48,690 nucleotides of DNA from Planctomycetaceae bacterium. Its GTDB lineage: Bacteria > Planctomycetota > Planctomycetia > Planctomycetales > Planctomycetaceae. The stretch covers positions 1-48,690 of the forward strand of contig JAGQPX010000159.1 in NCBI GenBank assembly GCA_020426505.1. Reading direction: 5' to 3'. Each line of letters starts with the position of its first letter. Position 1 is the first letter of the stretch. The translations under genes were made by a program, and so were the position numbers. The notes below the pieces were generated by a model. That model saw only the letters and a program-made list of their open reading frames with translations. It had not been told where the DNA came from and did not search any database. Below, piece after piece: positions 1 to 9,370 of the stretch.

Positions 1-30
1 GGCTACCGCTACACTTAAACCGGCGCCGCA

Positions 31-1107
31 CTAGCAGATCCTGGGAAGCATTGCTCCGGAGGGTTCATCGAGTGGGAGTTCCTGTCCCAGCGTGCGCTGA
101 GTGGTGACTGGTGAGACGCCGCGTTTCTTCACGACCCCGATGACCGTTGCTTGCTGAGAAACGTGCGACTTCCTCAGAGCCTCAACGACTTCGTCTCCGG
201 AACCGGACTTCACAGCAACGACCATCGTCCCTTCACAGGCGATGTGCAGTGGATCGAGGCCCAGCAGTTCGGCTGCCCCTCGAACGTCGGGAGTGACGGG
301 AATGGCCGGCTCCAGTATCGACAGCGTGTGTCCACAAGCTTGTGCCCACTCGTGAAAGACGGCTGTCACACCTCCTCGGGTGGCGTCTCTCATGGCTCGA
401 ACGACGTTATTCGTTACCGCGAGGAGTCCAGCATCTCGAAGTTGTTTCACGGGGTCGATGAGGCTGGTGCAGTCTGTCTCAGGCGGTGGGGTCAGTCCTA
501 ACTGCTCTCTGGCAACGAGGATCGCAATCCCATGCCGACCGATCGGGCCGGTGACGATGAGTTCGTCACCAGGTTCGAGTGTCTCTGGACCGAGTGGAGT
601 CGGCGCGAGCGCACGCCCAATCCCACTCGTCGTGATGAACAGACCGTCAGCCGTGCTGGAAGGGACAACCTTCGTGTCTCCAGCGACGATGCGGACTCCC
701 GTCTCCCGAGCAGCAGCAGCGGCGCTGTCCAGGATGCAATCGAGAACTGGAATCGGTAAGCCTTCTTCAATGATCAAAGACAGGCTGATCCACAGGGGCT
801 GCGCTCCGGCGACGGCGAGGTCGTTGACCGTGCCGATGACCGACAGTTGACCGATATCACCCCCAGGGAAGAAAAGTGGAGAGACAACAAAGCTGTCGAT
901 TGTGAAGACGAGGTCGTGTTCAATCTGCTGCAACAGGGCCGCATCCGGCGGGGCGATTGACGCCTCACTGCCGGAAAAACGTGGGAGAATGTGCTCCTCG
1001 ATGAGCTGACGCATTAACCGGCCGCCCTCCCCGTGCGCGAGAGTCACTCGATCGGCGTTGTCACCCAGAGTGATCGGGCAGCCAAGTTGCCAGGCGGTTG
1101 ATGTCAT
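31..1107 (-). CDS. hypE: [NiFe] hydrogenase maturation protein HypE
   Basis: HypE dehydrates a C-terminal thiocarboxamide to thiocyanate and supplies the cyanide ligands of the NiFe centre, working with HypF. The 358-residue protein has the AIR-synthase/PurM-like fold: the glycine-rich AHGEGG near residue 25, TIDSFVVSPLFFPGG near 70, and the NDLAVAGAQP segment. It ends in the invariant Pro-Arg-Ile-Cys, and this terminal cysteine is the modified residue, so the 3' end is intact. The ATG start lies 9 bases after the hypD stop on the same strand, and HypE is the last recognised gene of the hydrogenase-maturation run. Only 30 bases of the window lie beyond it, and nothing can be called there. Confidence 0.97.
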   Translation of the reverse strand: MTSTAWQLGCPITLGDNADRVTLAHGEGGRLMRQLIEEHILPRFSGSEASIAPPDAALLQQIEHDLVFTIDSFVVSPLFFPGGDIGQLSVIGTVNDLAVAGAQPLWISLSLIIEEGLPIPVLDCILDSAAAAARETGVRIVAGDTKVVPSSTADGLFITTSGIGRALAPTPLGPETLEPGDELIVTGPIGRHGIAILVAREQLGLTPPPETDCTSLIDPVKQLRDAGLLAVTNNVVRAMRDATRGGVTAVFHEWAQACGHTLSILEPAIPVTPDVRGAAELLGLDPLHIACEGTMVVAVKSGSGDEVVEALRKSHVSQQATVIGVVKKRGVSPVTTQRTLGQELPLDEPSGAMLPRIC

Positions 1108-1116
1108 CGAAAGGGA

Positions 1117-2271
1117 TCACACGGTTCGTTGATACTTGAAGTAGGCGGCACAGGCCCCTTCGGCGGAGACCATTGGGGCGCCCAGGGGAGACTCGGGCGA
1201 GCATCTCGTTCCAAAGGCGGCGCATTCGACCGGCTTGATGAGGCCGGTGAGCACCTCGCCGCTGCGGCACTCGTTCTGCGGACAGGCCCCCGTGATACAG
1301 GCTGCCGCCGTTTCAGATAACTGAACCAACGGTGGCGCAATCATGCAGCCCATTTGCTCAGACAACTCAGCAAATCGACGTGCGGCATCGAAGTGACCGA
1401 ACTCGGACCGCAAGCGGTATCCACCTTGTGGGATCACGCCGAGTCCTCGCCAAGGACTGTCAGCGACCTCGTAGACCTCGTCCATGAGTTGCTGCGCGGA
1501 AAGGTTCCCCCTCCGCTGAACGCTGCGGGCATACCGATTCGATACTTCACATCGATCAGATTCCAATTGCCTGACGCATTCCAGGATCCCGTCCAGCAAG
1601 TCGAGAGGCTCGAATCCTGTCACGACGACGGGCGTCGAGAATTGATCGGCGAAGTTGTTGTATTCTTCGAAGCCCGTGATGGTGCAGACGTGTCCCGCAG
1701 CGAGAAATCCCTCGACGCGGCAACCCGGAGACTGCATGATCGCCTCCATCGCCGGCAGCACGCGCACATGAGCAACGATCAGACTGAAGTTTTGCAGGTC
1801 CAATTCCGCAGCCTGTTTCACTGCGAGAGCCGTCGTCGGAACGGTCGTCTCAAATCCGACTGCGAAAAAGACGACGTGCCGATCGGGCTGCGTTCTTGCG
1901 AGTTCGACGGCATCTAAAGGGGAGTAGACGATCTTTACGTCCCCTCCATCCCTGCGGACGTCGAGCAAAGTGCGACTCGATCCCGGCACTCGGAGCATAT
2001 CGCCAAAACTGGTCAGAAGAACATTCGGCTCCAAGGCCAACGTTTGAGCGAAGTCGATCGCCTCTGCAGGCGTCACGCAGACTGGACATCCGGGACCATG
2101 AATCAATTCGACAGAGTCATTCAGTGCGGCTGCAATTCCGTGACGCAAGAGTGAGTGAGTCTGCCCTCCGCACACCTCCATCAACACCCTTCGCTGAGTG
2201 GTCGTCCGACGAATCTCGCCCACAAGACTTCGGGCCATCTGAGGGTCACGAAACTCATCCAAGTGCTTCAC
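1117..2271 (-). CDS. hypD: [NiFe] hydrogenase maturation protein HypD
   Basis: HypD is the Fe-S scaffold that, with HypC, assembles the Fe(CN)2CO unit before transfer to the large subunit. The 384-residue length is typical. Family motifs are present: CGGQTH at residues 34-39, GPGCPVC at 59-65, the GFETT segment near 140, and the C-terminal cysteine-rich region (GACPQNEC, then IKPVECAAFGTRC and AEGACAAYFKY) that binds the [4Fe-4S] cluster. The start is GTG, and it overlaps the hypC stop as GTGA, so the two partners are probably translationally coupled. Nothing is missing. Confidence 0.97.
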   Translation of the reverse strand: MKHLDEFRDPQMARSLVGEIRRTTTQRRVLMEVCGGQTHSLLRHGIAAALNDSVELIHGPGCPVCVTPAEAIDFAQTLALEPNVLLTSFGDMLRVPGSSRTLLDVRRDGGDVKIVYSPLDAVELARTQPDRHVVFFAVGFETTVPTTALAVKQAAELDLQNFSLIVAHVRVLPAMEAIMQSPGCRVEGFLAAGHVCTITGFEEYNNFADQFSTPVVVTGFEPLDLLDGILECVRQLESDRCEVSNRYARSVQRRGNLSAQQLMDEVYEVADSPWRGLGVIPQGGYRLRSEFGHFDAARRFAELSEQMGCMIAPPLVQLSETAAACITGACPQNECRSGEVLTGLIKPVECAAFGTRCSPESPLGAPMVSAEGACAAYFKYQRTV

Positions 2272-2522
2272 AGCTGCGACTCCGAGTCCTGGTCAAGTTC
2301 ACCGAGTCGAGCCAGATCGGCGAGCGTCTGTTGTGCGTGCTGCTCGTCGACGCGGCTGATGGCAACCCCCGCGTGCACAATCACATAATCACCGACCTCG
2401 GCCTCGGCAACGCACGCCATGTGACAGGTCCGACGCACCCCATCGAACTCAATCTCTGCTTGAGCAAACGTCGCGTCACGATCAATCCAGCGAACGATTC
2501 GTCCGGGAACGGCAAGGCACAT
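2268..2522 (-). CDS. hypC: [NiFe] hydrogenase maturation chaperone HypC
   Basis: HypC is a small chaperone that carries the iron unit with HypD and delivers it to the hydrogenase large subunit. The 84-residue product starts Met-Cys-Leu-Ala-Val-Pro-Gly. The cysteine at position 2, exposed after Met removal, is essential in the family and fixes this start. A longer reading frame opens 60 bases upstream but would bury the cysteine and run into hypF. The chosen ATG has a GGAGG ribosome-binding site 7 bases upstream and begins one base after the hypF stop. The conserved TCHMACVAEAEVGDYVIVHAGVA core is present. Confidence 0.96.
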   Translation of the reverse strand: MCLAVPGRIVRWIDRDATFAQAEIEFDGVRRTCHMACVAEAEVGDYVIVHAGVAISRVDEQHAQQTLADLARLGELDQDSESQL

Positions 2523-2523
2523 T

Positions 2524-4842
2524 TCACAGTCCTCCGTCACTGACATGAGTGTGAACACCCATTTCGCTCTTGAGCCACGCAAGGCCGATCACAAGTTGAC
2601 CGGCAGCGAGTCCGCCATCGTTCGGAGGAATCCGACGATGCAGTCCCACCTCGCGATCATCGGCTTGCAATTCATTGACGACCTGTTCGGTCAGCCATCG
2701 ATTCTGAAACACACCGCCGCTCAGGACCACCGGCAAGTCGAATTGATGGCACACTTTGACGATCGCGGTAGCGAGACCCCGATGGAACCGGGATGCCATG
2801 ACGTCTGGTGAGACATCGTTCGATCGGTCCGCCAGCAACTGCCGCATCATGGGACGCCAGTCAAGTTGCAGCGGTGACGTCTCCTGAAGTGCGATCTCGT
2901 ATCTCCCGGTCGCCGCAGGATTCAACGCTGACTCAAGCCGCATTGCAAGTTGCCCCTCAAAGGCAGCGTCAGAGATCCCCAGAATCAGGGCAGCCACCCC
3001 ATCGAAGAGTCGACCTGCACTCGTGGTCACCGGCGACAAGCGATCGTTGGGCGCAATGGATATGACCGATGAGACCGCCGATTCGTCGAGACCGAGGGCT
3101 ACAAGGGTTTGCCGGGCCTCGTGCTCACTTACGACGTCCATCAACAGAGACGCAGTCACTCTCCAAGGATGACGAATAGCAACCTCACCTCCCGGCAGAC
3201 GGAACGGCCTGAGGTGGGCAACGCGTTCAAATTGGCCGACTGTCGCTCGCAGGAACTCACCTCCCCAGATGCTGCCATCGACACCATAACCAGTGCCATC
3301 GAACGCCACGCCTAGGACATCGCGTTCCAGCCAATCGTTCTCTACCATGCCACTGACGACGTGTGCGTGATGGTGCTGGACTGCAAGCGTGCGGCAGCCA
3401 TGCGATTGTGCCCAGCGAGTTGTGAAGTAGTCAGGGTGCAGGTCATGCACCACAACATCCGATTGGCAGGCATACAGGCCCTGCAATTCGTCGATGTGTC
3501 TGACGAACCGTTCACGCATGGCGAGAGACTCCATGTCACCAAGGTGAGGTCCGAGCACAGCCTGTGCACCGTTGAACAGAGCCACTGCAGACTTCTGATG
3601 GCCGCCGACTGCGAGGACCGACGAGCCTTCACACGCCTCTGCGAATCGACTCACACCTCTCAACTGAGAGGGAGCGAAACCTCGTCCATTGCGAATTGTT
3701 ACGGTGCGACCGGTCATCGGTCGCAAAACGCTATCGTCGATCGGATGGACGATCTCCCGGTTGTGATGCACCCAAAGGTCGGCAACATTGTCGAGTGAGC
3801 TTTCAGCTGACTTCGGTATGACGGCTAATGGATCTCCTTCGATATTTCCGCTGGTCACGACCAACGGTCTCTGGGCCTGATTCAGCAGCAGCCAATGCAA
3901 ACCGGTCGTTGGGAGGAAAAGGCCTACTTCATTGAAGCCTGGATGAATGCATTCGCTGAGTGAAGTCGATTTCCGAGCGGGAACCAGCACGATCGGACGC
4001 GTTGATGAACTCAGTGCTTGACGATCAACGGGGGTCAACTCGGCCAACTCTCCAGCCTCCACGAGCGATCGGACCATCACCGCCAGCGGCTTTGCTGGAC
4101 GACGCTTTCGCTCTCTCAGCCTCTGCACGGCTTCCGCGTTTGTGGCATCCACGATGAGTTGATACCCCCCCAATCCTCGCAAGGCGACAATCCGCCCCTC
4201 ACGGATCGTTGCTGCAACCTGATCCCAGACCGGGGTTGATTGATCATCACGAGGGCTGATCCAGAGGCTTGGACCACAATCGGGACAGACATTCGTTTGA
4301 GCATGGAAGCGGCGATCTGATGGATCTCTGTACTCGGCCCTGCATCGTTGACACAGTAGGAATGGCTCCATTGTCGTCCGACTGCGGTCATACGGCATCT
4401 CATCGATGATTGAGTACCGAGGTCCACAGTCGGTGCAACTGGTGAACGCATACCACGCGCGTCGATTCGCGGCCTCAGACATCTCACGGAAACAGGCCCC
4501 GCACGTGGCGAGATCGGGAGGAATCGTCGTCGAGAGCGGGCCGTTGGTTGATGACGCGACGATCTCGAAGCTCCGCAGATTGAGTGGGCGAGTTGGTGCC
4601 CATGAAACGGATGCGATCCTGGCTTGCGCGGGCAGGCTGTCGAGCAGACGTCTGCGGAAGTCACTGATCTCTGAGTGCGTCCCTTCAAGGTGCACCTCAA
4701 CGCCATCGACCGAATTCTGGACAGTGCCTGCAACTCCGGTCATGCGTGCGAGGCGGGCAACTGACGGACGAAAGCCGACACCCTGCACGTCTCCCTGCAC
4801 GGTCAGTCGTCCCGCAACAAGAGTTGGGATGTCAACCGTCAT
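2524..4842 (-). CDS. hypF: Carbamoyltransferase HypF
   Basis: HypF converts carbamoyl phosphate to a carbamoyl adenylate and transfers the carbamoyl group to the HypE C-terminal cysteine. The 772-residue protein has the full domain order. An acylphosphatase domain carries VQGVGFRP at residues 19-26. Two zinc fingers follow, with C114/C117 plus C136/C139 and C164/C167 plus C186/C189. Then come a YrdC-like domain (about 205-385) and a Kae1-like C-terminal domain with HHHAH near 480, AFDGTGYG, and LSGGVFQN near the end. It overlaps the end of hypB by 11 bases and is followed by hypC after one base. The length and motifs indicate a complete, functional gene. Confidence 0.97.
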   Translation of the reverse strand: MTVDIPTLVAGRLTVQGDVQGVGFRPSVARLARMTGVAGTVQNSVDGVEVHLEGTHSEISDFRRRLLDSLPAQARIASVSWAPTRPLNLRSFEIVASSTNGPLSTTIPPDLATCGACFREMSEAANRRAWYAFTSCTDCGPRYSIIDEMPYDRSRTTMEPFLLCQRCRAEYRDPSDRRFHAQTNVCPDCGPSLWISPRDDQSTPVWDQVAATIREGRIVALRGLGGYQLIVDATNAEAVQRLRERKRRPAKPLAVMVRSLVEAGELAELTPVDRQALSSSTRPIVLVPARKSTSLSECIHPGFNEVGLFLPTTGLHWLLLNQAQRPLVVTSGNIEGDPLAVIPKSAESSLDNVADLWVHHNREIVHPIDDSVLRPMTGRTVTIRNGRGFAPSQLRGVSRFAEACEGSSVLAVGGHQKSAVALFNGAQAVLGPHLGDMESLAMRERFVRHIDELQGLYACQSDVVVHDLHPDYFTTRWAQSHGCRTLAVQHHHAHVVSGMVENDWLERDVLGVAFDGTGYGVDGSIWGGEFLRATVGQFERVAHLRPFRLPGGEVAIRHPWRVTASLLMDVVSEHEARQTLVALGLDESAVSSVISIAPNDRLSPVTTSAGRLFDGVAALILGISDAAFEGQLAMRLESALNPAATGRYEIALQETSPLQLDWRPMMRQLLADRSNDVSPDVMASRFHRGLATAIVKVCHQFDLPVVLSGGVFQNRWLTEQVVNELQADDREVGLHRRIPPNDGGLAAGQLVIGLAWLKSEMGVHTHVSDGGL
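2531..2535 (-). promoter_or_regulatory. Shine-Dalgarno site deciding the hypC start
   Basis: The minus strand reads ACGGAGGACTGTGAA directly before the ATG at 2522-2520. The GGAGG core sits inside the last codons of hypF at an ordinary spacing and supports the short, family-consistent start of hypC. Confidence 0.7.
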
Positions 4843-5539
4843 TCGTGACTACTTTTTTGTCATCGACACGCGAATGTGGTGATTGCAATGCATTTCGCTC
4901 AGTTTCAAGAAAGGTGCACCACGCTTCGATCCCATCCTCGGTCAGTGAGCAGACGGGGAACACGTTCAACTCCGGCTGAATCTTTCTCGCATCCTGAACG
5001 GCCGCATCGACGGAGAACGGGACATGTTCAAGCAGATCGGTTTTGCTGATAACGAGTGCCTGACTTGTCCTGAACATCTTGGGGTACTTCCCTGGCTTGT
5101 CGTCCCCTTCCGTCACACTCAGCAGGACAACACGGACATGCTCGGCCAGATCGTGAGACGCGGGACAGACGAGATTGCCAACATTCTCGATGAACAGAAA
5201 ATCGAAATCCTGCGAGCCGAGCTTCGTCAATCCCTGTTTGACAAGCGGAATCTCGAGGTGACATGCCCCTCCCGTCGTTAACTGCTCGACGGGACAGTGC
5301 GGCGCCAGTCGCTGGGCGTCTCGATCGGTCGCCAGGTCGCCGACCAGTACGGCCATCCGATGCTTTCCTCGCCAGTATCGGGCTGTCGCTTCCAACAGGC
5401 TCGTCTTGCCCGCTCCGGGCGAGGAAAGGATGTTGACGACCAGCGTCCCGCGCTCAGTGAACGCTCGCCGCATCTCGTCTGCCTGCCGGCGCAGTTCTGC
5501 TTTGATGTCACGCTGCACGGGAACCGTAACCGTCGTCAT
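4832..5539 (-). CDS. hypB: Hydrogenase nickel-insertion GTPase HypB
   Basis: HypB is a SIMIBI-class GTPase that with HypA inserts nickel into the large subunit. The 235-residue protein has the P-loop SSPGAGKT at 39-46, the metal-site Cys-His pair at 93-94 in TTGGACHLE, a further cysteine at 125 in ENVGNLVCPASHD, and a GTPase NKTD-like segment reading SKTDLL. There is no N-terminal CxxCGC metal motif and no histidine-rich nickel-storage tail, so this is the short, non-storing form. The ATG start follows the hypA stop by one base. Confidence 0.96.
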   Translation of the reverse strand: MTTVTVPVQRDIKAELRRQADEMRRAFTERGTLVVNILSSPGAGKTSLLEATARYWRGKHRMAVLVGDLATDRDAQRLAPHCPVEQLTTGGACHLEIPLVKQGLTKLGSQDFDFLFIENVGNLVCPASHDLAEHVRVVLLSVTEGDDKPGKYPKMFRTSQALVISKTDLLEHVPFSVDAAVQDARKIQPELNVFPVCSLTEDGIEAWCTFLETERNALQSPHSRVDDKKVVTNDG

Positions 5540-5540
5540 G

Positions 5541-5909
5541 TCATGTCCTCACTTCGCATCCACTTGTGACTTCGATATCGACGTCGATCAGACGGAACTC
5601 GTCGCCGCCGGTGACCCGAATGCGTTGTGACTCGCAGTCACGGCAGACGAAGCGAAACAGCTTGATGTCGAACTCGACGTCGCATTCCAGACAAATGGCA
5701 GACAACGGAACTTCGTCGATCACGAGTTGTGCTCCGCGGCAGAGGCTATCTTCGATCAGTTGCTCAAAGGCCAGTTCGACCAACACCCGCTCGACACCTG
5801 CCAAGGGGCCCATCTCCACATGAATCGTCTTGACTGCATCGCCGTTGTGTTCCAAGAGGAGTTCGCTCACTTGGCGGAGCAACGATCGGACAAGGGACAT
5901 CTCATGCAT
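5541..5909 (-). CDS. hypA: Hydrogenase nickel chaperone HypA
   Basis: HypA binds nickel through its N-terminal Met-His-Glu and hands it to the large subunit together with HypB. The 122-residue protein starts MHEMSLV, with His2 and Glu3 as nickel ligands, and has the zinc ribbon C73-x2-C76 and C89-x2-C92. The start has AAGGAG about 9 bases upstream and overlaps the 3' end of the protease gene by 8 bases. hypB follows at once. Confidence 0.96.
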   Translation of the reverse strand: MHEMSLVRSLLRQVSELLLEHNGDAVKTIHVEMGPLAGVERVLVELAFEQLIEDSLCRGAQLVIDEVPLSAICLECDVEFDIKLFRFVCRDCESQRIRVTGGDEFRLIDVDIEVTSGCEVRT

Positions 5910-6399
5910 GCGACGCTGCTCCTTGCGGCATGGTCCCCATCACCTCCTCGATCTCACCCAAGACTTGTTCGACGACACATGGGAGGCGAAGCTCGACATC
6001 GAGGGAGACGTCAGCGAAGGCATCGAACTGATGTCCAGGGACACCAAGGACAATCACTCGATCCGGAAGTGTGCCGAGCTTTGCCGCCAGTTCCAGCACC
6101 GCTGGCAGGCCAAATGTGTGACTGTTCGTTGAGCGGACCTGCTCGATCTCATTCGTCGGCCACTCCCACCGATGAATGGTTGCAATGATCGGGGCACTGC
6201 CGAGTTGCTCGAAAGCGTCGCACACCAGCAGGCACCTCACACCTTCCAACCAATCGAGGAGCTGACTCGGAGTGGATGCCTGACGGATGCTGAGGCAAGG
6301 GTTCGATGCTTCTCGCAATCGATCTGCGACTTTCCAGCCGATCTGGTCATCACCGTGTGGGCTGCCGATCCCCACGAAAAGTGTGTGCTGACCGCTCAT
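5902..6399 (-). CDS. [NiFe] hydrogenase maturation endopeptidase (HyaD/HycI family)
   Basis: This family cleaves the C-terminal extension of the hydrogenase large subunit after nickel insertion. The 165-residue product carries GIGSPHGDDQIG at 10-21, Asp61 in LVCDAFE, and His94 in TNSHTFGLP, matching the metal-coordinating acidic and histidine positions of the family. The chosen ATG overlaps the stop of the large-subunit gene as ATGA. An upstream in-frame start would add 23 residues lying inside that gene and is disfavoured. The substrate is probably the neighbouring alpha subunit, which keeps a 12-residue tail. Confidence 0.92.
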   Translation of the reverse strand: MSGQHTLFVGIGSPHGDDQIGWKVADRLREASNPCLSIRQASTPSQLLDWLEGVRCLLVCDAFEQLGSAPIIATIHRWEWPTNEIEQVRSTNSHTFGLPAVLELAAKLGTLPDRVIVLGVPGHQFDAFADVSLDVELRLPCVVEQVLGEIEEVMGTMPQGAASHA

Positions 6400-7697
6400 C
6401 GCGAATCCCCACGGTCGATCGTCAACTTCAGAAAGTGAGTCGAGCAACTGATGCATGGGTCGTAACAACGGATCAGACGCTCACAGTCGAGGGCAGTTTG
6501 ATCGTCATCGTCGTCGATCACCCGTGGCAGCCAGTCGCGGAGGTCCTCTTCGATCTGCTGCTGGTTCTGTGAGGTCGGAGGCACAATCTTGGCAAATGTG
6601 ATCTTCCCTTCGCGATCCACTTCGTACCGATGGTAGATCAGTCCACGCGGTGCTTCAGTCGCTGCACATCCGAATCCTGCATGATGAGTGTACTCGATCC
6701 GCGAGGGTCGCATTGGGCGATAGTCACGAATGATGTCCATCGCCTCCTCGTAGGCGTGAACGAGTTCCAATCCTCGTGCAACGATGGCCTGAAACGGATT
6801 CCAGCAGGGCCAGTCGATGTCGAGTTCGTCGGCCAGTCGCCGCGCACGAGGCGACAAATGATCGAGACTGAGATTCACCCGAGCCAGCGGTCCGACGTGA
6901 TAGCTCGCGTTGCTTCCCTGTCGAACTGAATGCAGAGCGGTCGAGTGTGCGACGTGATGCTCTTCAAAGTGTTGCTCATACTCACGGACATCGATTGACA
7001 ATCCACTCGTGGAAGCCACGTGACCCTCATTCATGGCATACTCGTCCGGGTGCTGGAGAGCGACCATGTCATAAGGACGGGCGAAGCCAGGGAAGTCCAG
7101 TGTGGCGACCCAGCGGGTCGCTTCGATGGCGGCCTCGAGTCCCCACTCGTAGTCGGGAAGCAGTTTGGTGAGGTCGTCCTTCTTCGGTGCCCGGTAGAAG
7201 CCGCCGACGCAGACGTTGATTGGATGAATGGCCCTGCCGCCGAGCACCTCCAGTAACTCATTGCCATGCTTCTTGAGCCGCAGTCCGCGATTGACCTCGT
7301 CCGGGAACTGAGCGGCCATGTCGGCGACGCCATTGAATCCAAGGAAATCCGGGGCGTGCAACAGATGCATGTGCAACGCATGACTCTCAATCCACTCGCC
7401 GCAATAAAGCAGCCGCCTCAGTCGTCGAATCTCAGGTGAGATGGTCACGCCAAGAGCGGCCTCCAGGGCATGAACCGCACTCATCTGATAGGCCACCGGA
7501 CAGATGCCACAGATTCGGGCAGTGATGTCGGGCACCTCCTCCAGTCGACGCCCGCGCAAGAACGCCTCGAAGAATCGTGGTGGTTCGTAGATACTCAGCT
7601 TCACGTCCTGCACGGTGTCTCCGTCCAATTGGACGTACAACCCACCCTCCCCTTCGACACGGGTCAGTGCTTCGACTTTGATGGTACGATTCGACAC
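6396..7697 (-). CDS. hydA: Group 3b-type [NiFe] hydrogenase large (alpha) subunit
   Basis: This is the catalytic subunit holding the NiFe centre. The 433-residue protein has VEALTRVEGEGG at 8-19, the first nickel-binding pair in RICGICPV (C63, C66), and the second pair in DPCISCSTH (C415, C418). A 12-residue tail follows His421, the normal cleavage point. The DPCxSCxTH form and the company of beta, gamma and delta subunits fit group 3b bidirectional NAD(P)-linked hydrogenases (sulfhydrogenase-like, cytoplasmic). The start codon is GTG, 24 bases after the delta-subunit stop. A phylogeny would be needed to settle the subgroup. Confidence 0.95.
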   Translation of the reverse strand: MSNRTIKVEALTRVEGEGGLYVQLDGDTVQDVKLSIYEPPRFFEAFLRGRRLEEVPDITARICGICPVAYQMSAVHALEAALGVTISPEIRRLRRLLYCGEWIESHALHMHLLHAPDFLGFNGVADMAAQFPDEVNRGLRLKKHGNELLEVLGGRAIHPINVCVGGFYRAPKKDDLTKLLPDYEWGLEAAIEATRWVATLDFPGFARPYDMVALQHPDEYAMNEGHVASTSGLSIDVREYEQHFEEHHVAHSTALHSVRQGSNASYHVGPLARVNLSLDHLSPRARRLADELDIDWPCWNPFQAIVARGLELVHAYEEAMDIIRDYRPMRPSRIEYTHHAGFGCAATEAPRGLIYHRYEVDREGKITFAKIVPPTSQNQQQIEEDLRDWLPRVIDDDDDQTALDCERLIRCYDPCISCSTHFLKLTIDRGDSR

Positions 7698-7721
7698 AGA
7701 AACGATGTCCTTGACGGGTTG

Positions 7722-8510
7722 TCAGGTCAATGCCTCAACACGATTGCTTTCATCACGGAACGGCTCAGCCCCGGAATTGAAGTTCCTGAGCAACTGCACG
7801 ACGTGTGCAGGAGCGGCCCCTTCACCGATCAGATGGTCCGTCAGGCTTTGGGCGTGAATCTGCTTCGCCGGTCCGTAACAGCCGTAGCACCCTCGGTTGT
7901 AGGTCGGGCAAATGGCACCACAACCCGACTGCGTCACCGGCCCCAGGCAGGGCTCCCCCGTCGCAACTGTGATGCACACGTTTCCACGCTGCTTACAGTC
8001 CATGCAGACACTGTGAGTTCGCGTCCGAGGCTTGCGACCGGCGACCAATGACTGAATCACTTCGATCAGTTGATACTGGTTGATCGGGCATCCCCGGAGT
8101 TCGAAGTCGACCTGCACGTGATCAGCAATCGCGGTTGATGTCGCCAGTGAGCTGATGTACTCCGGACTGGCATACACGGTGCGAATGAAGTCGTCACAGT
8201 CAGCCCAGTTCCTCAGCGCCTGAATTCCGCCCGCCGTCGCACAGGCTCCGATGGTGATGAGAAAACTCGACTGACGACGGATGTCCTGAATTCGCTCTTG
8301 ATCGTGAGGAGTTGTGATCGAACCTTCGACGAGGGCAACGTCGTACGGACCATCCTCGATATGGCTGGTCGCCTCAAGGAAGTAGGTAACATCGACTAAT
8401 CCGAGCACGTCGAGCAGGTGGTCTTCTGCATCCAGGAGCGAAAGCTGACACCCGTCGCAGGAGGCGAACTTGAAAACGCCGAGCTTCGGCTTTCCGGCTG
8501 AGGTGCTCAT
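7722..8510 (-). CDS. hydD: [NiFe] hydrogenase small (delta) subunit
   Basis: This subunit relays electrons from the NiFe site through Fe-S clusters. The 262-residue product starts MSTSAGKPKLGVFKFASCDGC. Proximal-cluster cysteines are C18, C21, C90 (in IGACATAGG) and C141 (in LRGCPIN). A second cysteine-rich block (C169, C172, C179, C188, C197, C201, C208, C211) supplies further clusters. There is no Tat signal, so it is cytoplasmic. The start forms TGATG with the gamma-subunit stop. An upstream start would add 33 residues lying within gamma and is rejected. Confidence 0.95.
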   Translation of the reverse strand: MSTSAGKPKLGVFKFASCDGCQLSLLDAEDHLLDVLGLVDVTYFLEATSHIEDGPYDVALVEGSITTPHDQERIQDIRRQSSFLITIGACATAGGIQALRNWADCDDFIRTVYASPEYISSLATSTAIADHVQVDFELRGCPINQYQLIEVIQSLVAGRKPRTRTHSVCMDCKQRGNVCITVATGEPCLGPVTQSGCGAICPTYNRGCYGCYGPAKQIHAQSLTDHLIGEGAAPAHVVQLLRNFNSGAEPFRDESNRVEALT

Positions 8511-9370
8511 CAGAATCCCTCCACTTTCAGCAACGAGGCGACGCGATCGTATCTGATGACCGGCCCATCCTTGCAGACAAACGTCGGACCGAATTGACAG
8601 TGACCACACAGTCCAATCGCACAGTTCATGTTTCGCTCGAGCGAAACCCAGATGCGATCCTTCGGGATTCTACGACCAAGTGCCGAGCGTGCTGTGTACC
8701 ACATCATGACTTCCGGCCCACAACAGAGGACCGAAGTCTTTTTCGGATCGGGCACCGGCATTCGATCGAGCAATTGCGTCACAACGCCAACGTTTCCCTG
8801 CCAGGCCTGCGACGAGCGGTCGACAGTCGTATTCACGTTTAGGCCCCGCAACTGCCAGTCGTCGTACTCAGACGTGTAGAGCATGCCGAATGGGTTGCGG
8901 GCTCCGTAAAGCAGTGTGATGTGGCCGAACTCCGATTTCCGGTTGAGGAATTCGTAGATCGCAGGACGGAGCGGTGCGAGTCCAATTCCTCCAGTGACAA
9001 TGACCACATCACCCCCGGCACAATCGTCGATCGGCCAGGAACTGCCGAAGGGGCCCCGCAGACCGAACGTTGACCCCACGTCGGTACGCGCCAACTCTCC
9101 GGTCACATTGCCGGCAATCCGCACGGTGTGATCGAGTGTCCCCTGGGCACTGGGGTCGCTGCTGATCGAGATCGCGGCTTCCCCGACTCCCGGCAGGTAC
9201 AACATGTTGAATTGACCGGGAAGGAACGAGTAGGAATCTGCTGTGTCTGCATCAGCGAATTCCAGATGATAGGTCGCCACTCCTTCGACCTCGTCGGTGA
9301 TGCTGACGATCCGCACCGTATGAGCGAGCCAGGGATCAACCACTTGAGAGGGACATGCAACGGTCCTCAT
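8510..9370 (-). CDS. hydG: Hydrogenase FAD/NAD(P)-binding (gamma) subunit
   Basis: This is the diaphorase-type subunit that exchanges electrons with NAD(P)H. The 286-residue protein belongs to the ferredoxin-NADP reductase superfamily. An N-terminal FAD barrel is followed by a nucleotide-binding domain with VIVTGGIGLAPLRPAI near 123-138, and a C-terminal [2Fe-2S] motif has C250, C255, C258 and C266 before KDGPV. The ATG overlaps the beta-subunit stop (ATGA). It resembles the PyrK-like protein encoded at 16274-17173 but clearly belongs to the hydrogenase. Confidence 0.94.
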   Translation of the reverse strand: MRTVACPSQVVDPWLAHTVRIVSITDEVEGVATYHLEFADADTADSYSFLPGQFNMLYLPGVGEAAISISSDPSAQGTLDHTVRIAGNVTGELARTDVGSTFGLRGPFGSSWPIDDCAGGDVVIVTGGIGLAPLRPAIYEFLNRKSEFGHITLLYGARNPFGMLYTSEYDDWQLRGLNVNTTVDRSSQAWQGNVGVVTQLLDRMPVPDPKKTSVLCCGPEVMMWYTARSALGRRIPKDRIWVSLERNMNCAIGLCGHCQFGPTFVCKDGPVIRYDRVASLLKVEGF